Source: an uncultured Anaerococcus sp. (GTDB lineage: Bacteria; Bacillota; Clostridia; Tissierellales; Peptoniphilaceae). From it: a stretch of DNA of 26,046 nucleotides. The translations under genes and the position numbers were made by a program. Positions 8,201-16,051 of the stretch are shown here, piece by piece. The DNA lies in NCBI RefSeq assembly GCF_943912825.1, contig NZ_CALTUX010000029.1, forward strand, positions 1 through 26,046. Direction: 5' to 3'. The notes under the pieces were generated by a model, which was not told the DNA's origin, did not search any database, and saw only the letters and a program-made list of their open reading frames with translations. Numbering within the stretch: the stretch's first letter is position 1; every line of letters starts with the position of its first letter.

Positions 8201-9479
8201 TTTAAAGATAATATTTAATATTCTCTACGCCATAGTCTACCAGGATAAAAAATCCAACGACATGATAAATAAGTATGCTGACAAGGCAGAAAACCTGGCC
8301 TTCGTCAGTAAAAATGTCTATGGAGTATTGGAAAATAAAATATATATAGACTACATGATAAGAAAATTATCCACTGTAAGGCTTAAGAAAATCCACAAGT
8401 CAATCCTGCTTATTTTAGAAATTGGAATCTACAACATACATTTCTTAGATACAAAAGATTATGCAACAGTAGATAAGTTGGTTGACCTAAGTAAGGAAAA
8501 AAACAAAAAATCATCAGCCTTTGTAAATGCCATCCTTAGAAATTTCATAAGGGATGAAAAAGAAATAGCAACCATCTATGAGACTGACGATATAAAGAGT
8601 CTATCAATTAGGTATTCCTTCCCAGAAGAAATCACCAGATATATTTACGATAATTATGGGATGGACTATACCAAGGCTTATCTTAGAGATGCAAATAGCC
8701 TTAAAAACCTTGCAATAAGGGTAAATAGACTAAAGATAAGTAAAAATGAATTAAAAGAGAAGTTAGAAGCAGAAGGGTATCAAATAGAAGAAGGAAAAAT
8801 TGCAAAAAATGCCTTAATAGTCAAAAATCCAGCCTGCCTTGCAGCAAGTAAATATTTTAAGGAAGGTTATTTCACTATCCAACAGGAATCATCAATGAAG
8901 GCTGTAGAAGTCCTAGATCCTAAGGAAAATTCTAAAATTCTAGACTTATGCGCTGCACCGGGCACAAAGACTTCTTATTTGGCAGAAATTACAAATAATA
9001 CCAGCCAAATAATAGCAAATGATATCTCTTCTTCAAAAAATAAGTTGATTGAGGAAAATATTTCAAGGTTGGGACTAAAAAATATTTCCATAACAAATCA
9101 CGATGCTTCTGCATTTGTAGAGGATTTTGCAAATAAATTTGATTATATTTTAGTGGATGCTCCATGTTCTGGCCTTGGGGTAGTAGGAAGAAAAGTAGAA
9201 ATACGATATAATAGAAATAAGGAAACGATTGTAAGACTTGCTAGCCTGCAAAAAGAAATTCTTGACCAAGCTATAAAATACCTTAAAAAAGGCGGAATTC
9301 TACTCTATTCAACCTGCACCATTGGTCCCTTAGAAAATAAAGAGAATTTTTTATATCTAAAGGCTATGGAAAATTTAGAAAGCATAGATATAGATGGAGA
9401 AGCTTTTAAGGAATACAAGAGTTTTGAAGATGGATATGATGGATTTTTCATATCCAAGTTTAGGAAGATAAATGATTAG
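8193..9479 (+). CDS. rsmB: 16S rRNA (cytosine-967 C5)-methyltransferase RsmB
   Basis: Methylates C967 of 16S rRNA using S-adenosylmethionine. An N-terminal NusB-like RNA-binding domain (about 1-130, with SSAFVNAILRNF) precedes the methyltransferase domain. Motif I is DLCAAPGTKTSYLAE (251-265). Motif IV is DAPCSGLG with Cys325, which releases the product, and motif VI is YSTCT with Cys375, the nucleophile. The two-cysteine pattern marks the RNA m5C family, and the NusB-like part marks RsmB rather than RsmF. No good Shine-Dalgarno sequence precedes the ATG; it overlaps fmt by 8 nt and rlmN by 8 nt. Confidence 0.94.
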   Translation: MTDLKIIFNILYAIVYQDKKSNDMINKYADKAENLAFVSKNVYGVLENKIYIDYMIRKLSTVRLKKIHKSILLILEIGIYNIHFLDTKDYATVDKLVDLSKEKNKKSSAFVNAILRNFIRDEKEIATIYETDDIKSLSIRYSFPEEITRYIYDNYGMDYTKAYLRDANSLKNLAIRVNRLKISKNELKEKLEAEGYQIEEGKIAKNALIVKNPACLAASKYFKEGYFTIQQESSMKAVEVLDPKENSKILDLCAAPGTKTSYLAEITNNTSQIIANDISSSKNKLIEENISRLGLKNISITNHDASAFVEDFANKFDYILVDAPCSGLGVVGRKVEIRYNRNKETIVRLASLQKEILDQAIKYLKKGGILLYSTCTIGPLENKENFLYLKAMENLESIDIDGEAFKEYKSFEDGYDGFFISKFRKIND

Positions 9480-10494
9480 TATAAATGATAAAAATACAAG
9501 CCAAATTGAAGACTTATTTAAAGAAAAATCTTATCAAAAATTTAGGGCCAAACAGGTCTTTCACAATATCCATGTAAATAGGATTAATGATTTTGATCAG
9601 ATGACAGACCTTCCCCTAAAAATGAGAGAAGAGCTTAAAAATGACTTTAAGATTGATGGTGTAAAGCTTTTGGAGACTTTTAGCTCAAAGCTAGATTCAA
9701 CCAAGAAATATCTTTTAGAATTAGACGATAAAAATATTATAGAAGCTGTATATATGGACTATAAGGATAGGTCTACAATCTGCATATCAAGCCAGGTTGG
9801 CTGTAGGATGGGTTGTACTTTCTGTGCATCTACCAAAAATGGTCTGGTAAGAAATATGACAGCTTCTGAATTAATAGAAGAAGTTTATCTTCTAGAAAGA
9901 TTAAATGGGCCTATTTCAAACATTGTAATAATGGGCATAGGCGAGCCTTTAGATAATTTTACAAATATAAAAAAGTTTATAGAAATCATCACAGATCCAA
10001 AGGGTAGGAATCTTTCTCATAGGTCCATAACCCTATCAACATCTGGACTTGTCCCACAAATCTATAAGCTAGCTGATAGTAAGCTTGATGTAAACCTAGC
10101 TGTTTCTCTTCACTATGCAGATGATAAAAAAAGAGCTAAGTTTATGCCAATTGCCAAAAAATATTCAATTGACCAGCTTATAAAGGCAACAGATTATTAT
10201 TTTGAGCAAACAGGCCGAAGGGTTTCCTTTGAATATGTTGTAATCGATCAGGTCAATAATCTTAATGAAGATATAGAAAATTTACATGATCTCTTATTTG
10301 GCAAAAATGTACATATAAATCTAATTCCTCTAAACCCAATCGAGGAGTTTAAACATGACAAACCAAAGATGAGTGCTTTAGAGGAATTTAAAAATAAACT
10401 AAGCAGAAGGGGCCTAAATGCCACCATCAGAAAATCCATGGGCCAAGATATAGATGCTTCCTGTGGCCAGCTTAGGAATAATTATGCGAGGTAA
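9472..10494 (+). CDS. rlmN: Dual-specificity 23S rRNA/tRNA adenine-C2 methyltransferase RlmN
   Basis: Radical SAM enzyme that methylates C2 of A2503 in 23S rRNA and A37 in some tRNAs. The cluster motif is CRMGCTFC (Cys111, 115 and 118). The methyl-carrying cysteine is Cys331 in DIDASCGQL near the C-terminus. Other family blocks: GIGEPLDNF, STSGLVPQI and NLAVSLHYADD. A first Shine-Dalgarno-like AGGAAGA lies inside the end of rsmB, and the ATG overlaps the rsmB stop by 8 nt. Cfr, the C8-methylating resistance relative, is less likely given the housekeeping operon context. Confidence 0.95.
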   Translation: MISINDKNTSQIEDLFKEKSYQKFRAKQVFHNIHVNRINDFDQMTDLPLKMREELKNDFKIDGVKLLETFSSKLDSTKKYLLELDDKNIIEAVYMDYKDRSTICISSQVGCRMGCTFCASTKNGLVRNMTASELIEEVYLLERLNGPISNIVIMGIGEPLDNFTNIKKFIEIITDPKGRNLSHRSITLSTSGLVPQIYKLADSKLDVNLAVSLHYADDKKRAKFMPIAKKYSIDQLIKATDYYFEQTGRRVSFEYVVIDQVNNLNEDIENLHDLLFGKNVHINLIPLNPIEEFKHDKPKMSALEEFKNKLSRRGLNATIRKSMGQDIDASCGQLRNNYAR

Positions 10495-10496
10495 GA

Positions 10497-11222
10497 ATGA
10501 AATTTTCGTCAATTACAAATATTGGTAGAATTCGTAAGGAAAATGAGGATTCATTTTCAAATGTTAGCTTAAATGATGTTGACTTCTTCATAGTAGCCGA
10601 CGGAATGGGAGGCCATAGCAAGGGAGAACTAGCAAGCCAAATGGCTGCAAACTTATTTATAGATTATGTAAAAGCTGCAGACTTATCGGCTTATGACTCC
10701 CTATTAAAGCTTCAAGAGGAAGCCATAAGATATGCTAATAAGGAGATTTTCTCCCTATCATGCACAGAAGACTATGACAGGATGGGTACAACAGTGGTAT
10801 GCCTATGTATAGACCATAAAAACAAAGTCTACCACCTATCTCACCTAGGTGATTCAAGAGCCTACATCTATAGAGATAGACAGCTTAAAAGGCTAACTCG
10901 TGACCATTCTCTGGTAAATGATTTGCTAGATTCTGGTTCTTTAACAGAAGATGAAGCTGAAAACTTCATAAATAAATCAGCCATCACAAAGGCTGTAGGA
11001 ACAGAAGAAAAAATCAAACCTGATAGCAGAAGTTTTGACATGGAAGACGGTGATCTAGTTTTGATGGTCACAGATGGTCTAACAAACGAAATAAGTGATG
11101 AAAAAATAGAAAATATAGTAAAAGAGAAAACTGATCCTTATGAAATATCATCCCTTCTAATCGAAGAAGCTATCAACAATGGCGGAAGAGATAATATTAC
11201 AGTAACAACGATTTTACTATAA
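10497..11222 (+). CDS. prpC: PP2C-type Ser/Thr protein phosphatase PrpC/Stp
   Basis: Metal-dependent phosphatase that reverses phosphorylation by the PASTA kinase encoded next. PP2C motifs in order: GRIRKENEDSF (10-20), VADGMGGHSKGELAS (33-47, metal-binding Asp35), MGTTVV, SHLGDSRAYIYR, the Asp of VTDGLTNEIS, and GGRDNIT near the C-terminus. At 241 aa it is a bare catalytic domain, as usual for this cytosolic enzyme. It begins 2 nt after rlmN. The rlmN-prpC-prkC-rsgA-rpe order is widely conserved in Firmicutes. Confidence 0.95.
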   Translation: MKFSSITNIGRIRKENEDSFSNVSLNDVDFFIVADGMGGHSKGELASQMAANLFIDYVKAADLSAYDSLLKLQEEAIRYANKEIFSLSCTEDYDRMGTTVVCLCIDHKNKVYHLSHLGDSRAYIYRDRQLKRLTRDHSLVNDLLDSGSLTEDEAENFINKSAITKAVGTEEKIKPDSRSFDMEDGDLVLMVTDGLTNEISDEKIENIVKEKTDPYEISSLLIEEAINNGGRDNITVTTILL

Positions 11223-11231
11223 GAGGGTAGT

Positions 11232-13181
11232 ATGGAAAATATAGTTTTAGATAGTAGATATGAAATCATCAAAGAGATTGGTGTGGGAGGAATGGCTAAG
11301 GTCTATAAGGCCAAGGATAGGCTCCTAGGTAGGTTTGTAGCCATCAAGGTCCTCAAAGACCAATACGCTGAAGATGATGAATTTTTAAAGAAATTTAATA
11401 ATGAGGCCCAATCTGCGGCAAGACTTAGCCATATTAATATTGTAAATGTCTATGATATTGGCAAGGACATGCTAAATGGCAAGCTAATCCAATATATAGT
11501 AATGGAATATGTAGAGGGTGAAACCCTAAAAGATTTGATAGTTAGGGAAAAAATCCTACCTAATTATGACATTATAGATTATTCAACCCAGATAGCCCAG
11601 GCTCTTAAATCAGCCCATGCATCTGGTATTGTCCACAGAGATATCAAACCACAAAATATACTAATAGATAAATTTGGTCTAGCCAAGGTAACTGACTTTG
11701 GTATAGCAAGGGTATCATCAAATGCCACAATCACCTACACTAGCTCAATTTTGGGAACGGTCCACTATATATCACCAGAACAAGCAAAAGGTAAGATAGT
11801 AGATCAAAAGTCTGACCTCTATTCGCTTGGGGCTGTGATGTATGAAATGGCGACAGGCAGGGTGCCATTTGATGCAGACAATTCAGTGGGAATTGCAGTT
11901 ATGCATATACAAGATGACCCAATTCCACCAAGAGAGTTAAACCCTGATCTATCCAAACATTTAAATTATATAATCATGAAGCTTCTTAAAAAAGATCCAA
12001 CAGAAAGATTTCAAAATGCGACCGAATTGATAGAAGCTTTAGACGATGAATCTATCTTAAAAAATACCGAAGAATTTGAAGATACAGCCAGAATTCCTAT
12101 AGTTGTTCCTAAGAAGGAAAAGAATGATGCAGATGATTTCTACGAAGAAGAGGAAGATGATAAGGAAGCAGTTTATGTTTCAACTCCTGAAGAGAAGGTA
12201 AAAAAAGGACCTAAAAAGACATCCATAAAGATTTGGCCTTTAGCCCTATTAGCCTTTATTTTGGTAGCAGCTGTTTATTTCTTCTCAACAAGATTTAATA
12301 AGGATGAAATAGAAATCCCAACAGTAGTAAACCTCACCCAAGAGCAGGCAGTAAAGCAACTAGAAATGAGAGGCTTCAAGGCTAATATCTCTAGGACTGC
12401 AGAAAGTGATGAGTATGAAAGGGGCAAGGTCATGAGCCAAGATCCCGAAGCATCTACTAAGGCCAAAAAAGGTAGCGTAGTATATCTAGTAATCTCATCG
12501 GGTAGGGAAGTAGAAGTGCCTCAGCTAAAAAATATGAATCTAAGCCAGGCAGAAGAAACCCTTAAGGAATTGGGCTTAAAATTAGGAACGACATCCACAG
12601 ATTATTCTAATAGCGTAGAAAAAGATCTAGTTATAAGACAAGAACCATCAGCAGGAGCCAGCGTCCAATCAGGTTCTGAGGTAAGTCTTGTAATATCAGT
12701 AGGTCCTGAAGATACAACAGAAATAGTAGAAGTGCCAAATCTTTTGGGCATGGGTGAGCAAGATGCTATTGCAAGTGCAAAGAATGCAGGACTAAAGGTA
12801 AGAAATGTAGACTATAGACATTCAACAAACACCCAAAAAGGTCTAGTAATGAACCAGTCAATAGGAGCAGGAACCGAAGTAAAAGAAGATTCAGCCATTG
12901 ATTTGACCATAAGCCTAGGTGAGGAAGAAAAAGAAGAAGCAAGTCCAAATAGACAAGTAGAACTTAAACTAAATGTAGCAAGTGATAAGGATAGTTTCAA
13001 CGTCAAAGTCTACCAAATAGACAAGCAAGGCAATAGGTCTCAAATAATTTATGATGATTATCATTCATCAGCAGAGCTAAATGAAAATGGAGTCCTATCA
13101 CTTAAAGTAATGTCAACGGCAGGTAGCAAGGTAGAAGTCTTAGTAGACGATGAATCCTATGGAGTATATACAGTTAATTAG
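11232..13181 (+). CDS. prkC: PASTA-domain Ser/Thr protein kinase PrkC
   Basis: Membrane kinase that senses muropeptides or lipid II and controls growth, cell-wall and translation factors. Kinase domain (about 10-270): glycine-rich GVGGMAKVY (17-25), ATP lysine Lys39, HRDIKPQN (135-142) with Asp137, DFG (155-157), and a Thr/Ser-rich activation loop (about 162-172) for autophosphorylation. An acidic linker leads to one transmembrane helix (about 335-352), placing the rest outside. Three PASTA repeats follow (about 358-424, 426-492 and 497-563), each opening with a VP or IP motif. An extra beta-rich module (573-649) closes the protein; I do not recognise it. Ribosome-binding site AGAGGG at 11222; the next gene, rsgA, starts directly after the stop. 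Confidence 0.96.
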   Translation: MENIVLDSRYEIIKEIGVGGMAKVYKAKDRLLGRFVAIKVLKDQYAEDDEFLKKFNNEAQSAARLSHINIVNVYDIGKDMLNGKLIQYIVMEYVEGETLKDLIVREKILPNYDIIDYSTQIAQALKSAHASGIVHRDIKPQNILIDKFGLAKVTDFGIARVSSNATITYTSSILGTVHYISPEQAKGKIVDQKSDLYSLGAVMYEMATGRVPFDADNSVGIAVMHIQDDPIPPRELNPDLSKHLNYIIMKLLKKDPTERFQNATELIEALDDESILKNTEEFEDTARIPIVVPKKEKNDADDFYEEEEDDKEAVYVSTPEEKVKKGPKKTSIKIWPLALLAFILVAAVYFFSTRFNKDEIEIPTVVNLTQEQAVKQLEMRGFKANISRTAESDEYERGKVMSQDPEASTKAKKGSVVYLVISSGREVEVPQLKNMNLSQAEETLKELGLKLGTTSTDYSNSVEKDLVIRQEPSAGASVQSGSEVSLVISVGPEDTTEIVEVPNLLGMGEQDAIASAKNAGLKVRNVDYRHSTNTQKGLVMNQSIGAGTEVKEDSAIDLTISLGEEEKEEASPNRQVELKLNVASDKDSFNVKVYQIDKQGNRSQIIYDDYHSSAELNENGVLSLKVMSTAGSKVEVLVDDESYGVYTVN

Positions 13182-14051
13182 ATGATTGGTAAAATAATTA
13201 AAAGTCAAAAAGAATTATATTATGTAGCCACTGAAGTGAGCCTCTTAATGGCCAAGGCTCGTGGTAATTTCAGGGTAAGGGATAAAAAGCCCTTGGTAGG
13301 TGATAATGTCGAAGTAGAGGTCCTAGAAGATGATAAGGCTTACATCACAAAGCTTCTTCCTAGAAGAAATGAGATAAAAAGGCCTAATATAGCAAATGTT
13401 GACCAACTCTTAGTTTTCATTACCATTGACCATCCGCCACTAAATCTCTACAACCTCGATAAATACCTAGCCATGTGCGAGTATTTAAACATAGAAGTCG
13501 TAATAATCCTTACAAAGATAGACCTAGTAAGCCAGGAAAAAATAAAAGAGATTGCAGAAATTTACCAAAACTTATCCTATAAATTGATACAAATTGACAA
13601 TTACAAGGACTTCCCAAAAGAGGAAATTCTAGAAGTCCTAAAGGGTAAGACTTCTGCAGTATCAGGAGCTTCTGGTGTTGGAAAGTCTACCTTCCTATCA
13701 AATGTTTTAGATAGGGAAATAGAAATAGGCGAGATAAGCCAAAAGTCAAGAAGAGGTAAAAATACTACTAGACATACAGAAATATTTAAGATTTCTAAAG
13801 ACACTTTTATCTTTGATACGCCAGGTTTTGATAGCTTTGATTTTGACTTTCTTGAAGATGAAAATGACCTTAAGAACACCTTCGTAGAGCTAAGGGATAG
13901 GGCATGCAAATTTAAGGATTGCAACCACATCAATGAGCCATCATGTAGGGTAAAAGAAGACCTGGAAGCTGGAAAAATTGCCCAGTCCAGATATAAAAAT
14001 TACCTACAACTTTTTGAAGAATTAAAACAAAGGAGACTTAACAAATGGTAA
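13182..14051 (+). CDS. rsgA: Ribosome small-subunit maturation GTPase RsgA
   Basis: Circularly permuted GTPase that checks late 30S assembly. An N-terminal OB fold (about 1-70) is followed by the permuted G motifs: G4 TKID (111-114), P-loop GASGVGKS (162-169), switch region GKNTTRHTE (192-200) and G3 DTPGF (212-216). A zinc finger at the end has Cys242, Cys247, His249 and Cys255. At 289 aa it is normal. The ATG follows the prkC stop with no gap. RsgA is a known target of PrkC-type kinases in other Firmicutes, which makes this neighbourhood sensible. It overlaps rpe by 7 nt. Confidence 0.95.
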   Translation: MIGKIIKSQKELYYVATEVSLLMAKARGNFRVRDKKPLVGDNVEVEVLEDDKAYITKLLPRRNEIKRPNIANVDQLLVFITIDHPPLNLYNLDKYLAMCEYLNIEVVIILTKIDLVSQEKIKEIAEIYQNLSYKLIQIDNYKDFPKEEILEVLKGKTSAVSGASGVGKSTFLSNVLDREIEIGEISQKSRRGKNTTRHTEIFKISKDTFIFDTPGFDSFDFDFLEDENDLKNTFVELRDRACKFKDCNHINEPSCRVKEDLEAGKIAQSRYKNYLQLFEELKQRRLNKW

Positions 14052-14701
14052 AACTAGCACCATCAATACTTTCATGTAACTTTGCCAATTTACAGGCTGA
14101 CCTTGACCAAACAAAAGGAACAGGTCTTGAAATAATTCACATAGATATTATGGATGGGATATTTGTTCCAAATATATCCTTTGGTTTCAAGGTTATATCT
14201 GATATAAGGGATAAGAATGATTATTTCTTTGACACCCACCTTATGATCGAAGATCCAATAAGATATATAGATGATTTTAAAAAAGCAGGTTGTGATAGGC
14301 TTACAGTTCACTATGAGGCCTGTAAGGATCTAAAGAAGACCCTACTTGCTATAAAAGATGCGGGGATGGAGGTAGGTCTTACCTCAAAGCCAGCAACAGA
14401 TCCTAAAAAGCTCTTAGAGTATTTTGACTATATAGATTTAGTTCTTGTAATGAGTGTAAATCCAGGCTTTGGTGGTCAAAAATTTATGGAAGAAAGTAAA
14501 GAGACTATCAAATTGTTTAGAAACTATATCGACGAAAATAAGTTAGATGTTAAAATTCAAATTGATGGAGGAATTAAGACTGATAATGTAGAAAATGTCT
14601 TAGAGCTCGGTCTTGATGAGATAGTTGTAGGCTCTGATGTCTTTGCTAAAGATATCAAAAGCCAAATAGAAAAATATCACGAGATATTCAAAAAATATTA
14701 A
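14045..14701 (+). CDS. rpe: Ribulose-phosphate 3-epimerase
   Basis: Interconverts ribulose 5-phosphate and xylulose 5-phosphate in the pentose phosphate pathway. TIM-barrel motifs: LAPSILSCNFANL (4-16), HIDIMDGIFVPNISFG (32-47, metal ligands His32 and Asp34), HLMIEDP (65-71, His65), VNPGFGGQKF and QIDGGIK, with VGSDVF at the phosphate site. At 218 aa it is complete. A Shine-Dalgarno-like AAAGGAGA lies inside the end of rsgA. It is the last gene of the def-rpe run, followed by a strong terminator. thiN, often next in this operon, is absent. Confidence 0.95.
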   Translation: MVKLAPSILSCNFANLQADLDQTKGTGLEIIHIDIMDGIFVPNISFGFKVISDIRDKNDYFFDTHLMIEDPIRYIDDFKKAGCDRLTVHYEACKDLKKTLLAIKDAGMEVGLTSKPATDPKKLLEYFDYIDLVLVMSVNPGFGGQKFMEESKETIKLFRNYIDENKLDVKIQIDGGIKTDNVENVLELGLDEIVVGSDVFAKDIKSQIEKYHEIFKKY

Positions 14702-14705
14702 AAAC

Positions 14706-14747
14706 AAGGGTCACTTGCTTGATTTTGCAAGTGACTCTTTATTTTTA
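14706..14747 (+). terminator. Intrinsic terminator after rpe
   Basis: A 9-bp perfect stem (GTCACTTGC at 14710-14718 with GCAAGTGAC at 14727-14735) has an 8-nt loop and can be extended at its base by G-T, G-C and A-T pairs. A T-rich tail TCTTTATTTTT follows. It ends the def-rpe operon. Confidence 0.9.
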
Positions 14748-14751
14748 ATTT

Positions 14752-14775
14752 AAAAAAAACTGACCCTAGGGCCAG
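14752..14775 (-). terminator. Intrinsic terminator for rpmB (distal)
   Basis: Read on the minus strand, CTGGCCCTAGGGTCAG (14775-14760) forms a GC-rich hairpin followed by eight T (14759-14752). The one non-Watson-Crick pair is a G-U wobble in minus-strand RNA but an A-C mismatch in plus-strand RNA, which supports a minus-strand role. Confidence 0.75.
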
Positions 14776-14779
14776 TAAA

Positions 14780-14807
14780 TTTTTTAATTTAGTACTAAAT
14801 TAAAAAA
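14780..14807. repeat. Perfect 28-bp AT-rich palindrome
   Basis: The sequence is fully self-complementary about its centre GTAC (14792-14795), opening with six T and closing with six A. It lies between the distal rpmB terminator and the rpmB stop codon. It could form a hairpin in RNA from either strand or be a symmetric protein site; the terminator role is the simpler view. Confidence 0.7.
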
Positions 14808-14821
14808 AGCTTAAGCTTTTT
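14804..14821 (-). terminator. Palindrome across the rpmB stop codon, probable proximal terminator
   Basis: A perfect 18-bp palindrome (AAAAAGCTTAAGCTTTTT) spans the rpmB stop codon (14811-14813). On the minus strand it is a short hairpin whose 3' arm runs into seven T, so it can act as an intrinsic terminator. Confidence 0.5.
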
Positions 14822-14999
14822 CTACTTTTCCACTTTTAACACATTTTGTACATACGTTAATAGTTTTTGGAGTGCCGTCTACAACAGCTTTTATTTTGTG
14901 CACGTTTGCTTTAAAAGTTCTGTTTATTTGTCTATGTGAGAAAGTAACAGATTTTCCTGCTTTTGTGCCTTTACCACATATATCGCATGCTCTTGCCAT
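14811..14999 (-). CDS. rpmB: 50S ribosomal protein L28, zinc-binding form
   Basis: A 62-aa protein of the large ribosomal subunit. It opens ARACDICGKGTKAGK and ends INVCTKCVKSGKVEKA; the two CxxC pairs (Cys5/Cys8 and Cys50/Cys53) are the zinc site of the C+ form. The basic middle segment (SHRQINRTFKANVHKIK) fits rRNA binding. It is the only minus-strand gene in the window. A very strong ribosome-binding site and a good promoter lie upstream on the minus strand, as expected for a ribosomal protein. It converges on rpe and diverges from murB. Confidence 0.96.
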   Translation of the reverse strand: MARACDICGKGTKAGKSVTFSHRQINRTFKANVHKIKAVVDGTPKTINVCTKCVKSGKVEKA

Positions 15000-15004
15000 A
15001 ATTA

Positions 15005-15017
15005 CACCTCCTCCTTA
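15005..15017 (-). promoter_or_regulatory. Ribosome-binding site of rpmB
   Basis: On the minus strand TAAGGAGGAGGTG precedes the ATG by 5 nt. It contains two overlapping GGAGG cores and is the strongest ribosome-binding site in the window. Confidence 0.85.
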
Positions 15018-15029
15018 TTCATCTTTATT

Positions 15030-15058
15030 ATTCTACCAAAGATTAGACAAAATTACAA
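15030..15058 (-). promoter_or_regulatory. rpmB promoter
   Basis: On the minus strand a -35 TTGTAA (15058-15053), a spacer of exactly 17 bp and a -10 TAGAAT (15035-15030) fit the housekeeping sigma factor. The -10 is about 31 nt before the rpmB start. Confidence 0.7.
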
Positions 15059-15148
15059 ATTTTTTCTTTATTTTTTATAGAGAGATTAGGTCCATAAAGA
15101 GTATAGTGAATAGTGGAAAGATAAAAATAAGAATTTAAGGGGGATTAA

Positions 15149-16051
15149 ATGGATTATAAATCTCTTTATGAAAATAAAAACTTCGGCCAAATTCTATTTG
15201 GCGAACAATTAAAAAACTACACAAATTTTGGCATAGGAGGAGTGGCAGATGCCCTAGCCTTGCCAAGCACAGTTGACGAGCTTGAAGCCCTTCTAAAATT
15301 TAACTATGAAAATAAGATAGAAACTAATGTCATAGGTAAGGGTACAAATCTTTTGGTATCTGATAAGGGCATCAGGGGTTGTGTAATTGTTCTTGCAGAT
15401 AATTTTGACGATGTTAAGATAGAAGATAATTACCTAACAGCCTTATCAGGAACAGCTCTTATTAAAGCAAGCAGGGCAGCGATAGAAATAGGCCTTGCTG
15501 GTATGGAAGAGATTTCAGGTATACCTGGTTCTGTTGGAGGGGCCATCGCTATGAATGCTGGAGCCTATGGTGGTGAAATCAAGGATATAGTTGTAGAAGT
15601 AAAGGCCTTTGATTATGAGGGGAATCTCCACACCTTTAACAATGCTGATATGCACTTTTCCTATAGGCACTCTAGGGTTTTTGAAGATAATTTGATAGTT
15701 GTAAGTGCTAAATTTAAATTAAAGCCTGATGACAAAAGGCTTGTTATAGACAGGTTTAAAGACTATAGGGATAGGCGTACAAGCAAGCAGCCACTTGATA
15801 AGAAATCGGCTGGTTCAACCTTCAAAAGACCAGAAGGGTCTTATGCATCAAAGCTTATTGATGAGTGTGGCCTAAGAGGTTTTAGAGAGGGAGATTGCCA
15901 AGTTAGTGAAAAGCACTGCGGTTTTATTATCAATGCAGGAGATGCTACTTGCACAGAAATGCTAGCCTTTATTAACCATGTGGCAGCTATCGTCAAGGAA
16001 AAAACAGGCTTCACTTTAGAGCGAGAGGTAAAATTAGTCGGAGAATTATAG
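15149..16051 (+). CDS. murB: UDP-N-acetylenolpyruvoylglucosamine reductase MurB
   Basis: FAD/NADPH enzyme that finishes UDP-MurNAc synthesis for peptidoglycan. Blocks seen: YTNFGIGG (24-31), GKGTNLLVSDKGIRGCVI (63-80), GIPGSVGGAIAMNAGAYGGE (124-143, FAD binding), SYRHSRV (171-177), AGSTFKRPEGSYASKLID (221-238) with catalytic Ser223, and GFIINAGDAT. At 300 aa it is a normal Firmicutes MurB. The ribosome-binding site is AAGGGGG at about 15137-15143. Its promoter should lie in the 149-nt gap shared with rpmB; TATAGT at 15102 is a possible -10 without a good -35. It is first in a run with rapZ, a phosphatase and whiA. Confidence 0.95.
   Translation: MDYKSLYENKNFGQILFGEQLKNYTNFGIGGVADALALPSTVDELEALLKFNYENKIETNVIGKGTNLLVSDKGIRGCVIVLADNFDDVKIEDNYLTALSGTALIKASRAAIEIGLAGMEEISGIPGSVGGAIAMNAGAYGGEIKDIVVEVKAFDYEGNLHTFNNADMHFSYRHSRVFEDNLIVVSAKFKLKPDDKRLVIDRFKDYRDRRTSKQPLDKKSAGSTFKRPEGSYASKLIDECGLRGFREGDCQVSEKHCGFIINAGDATCTEMLAFINHVAAIVKEKTGFTLEREVKLVGEL

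Noticed and set aside
14872..15138. Plus-strand open frame of 88 codons opposite rpmB
   Set aside because: It is the antisense of rpmB and its promoter zone, without a Shine-Dalgarno sequence; rpmB is certain from its zinc motifs.
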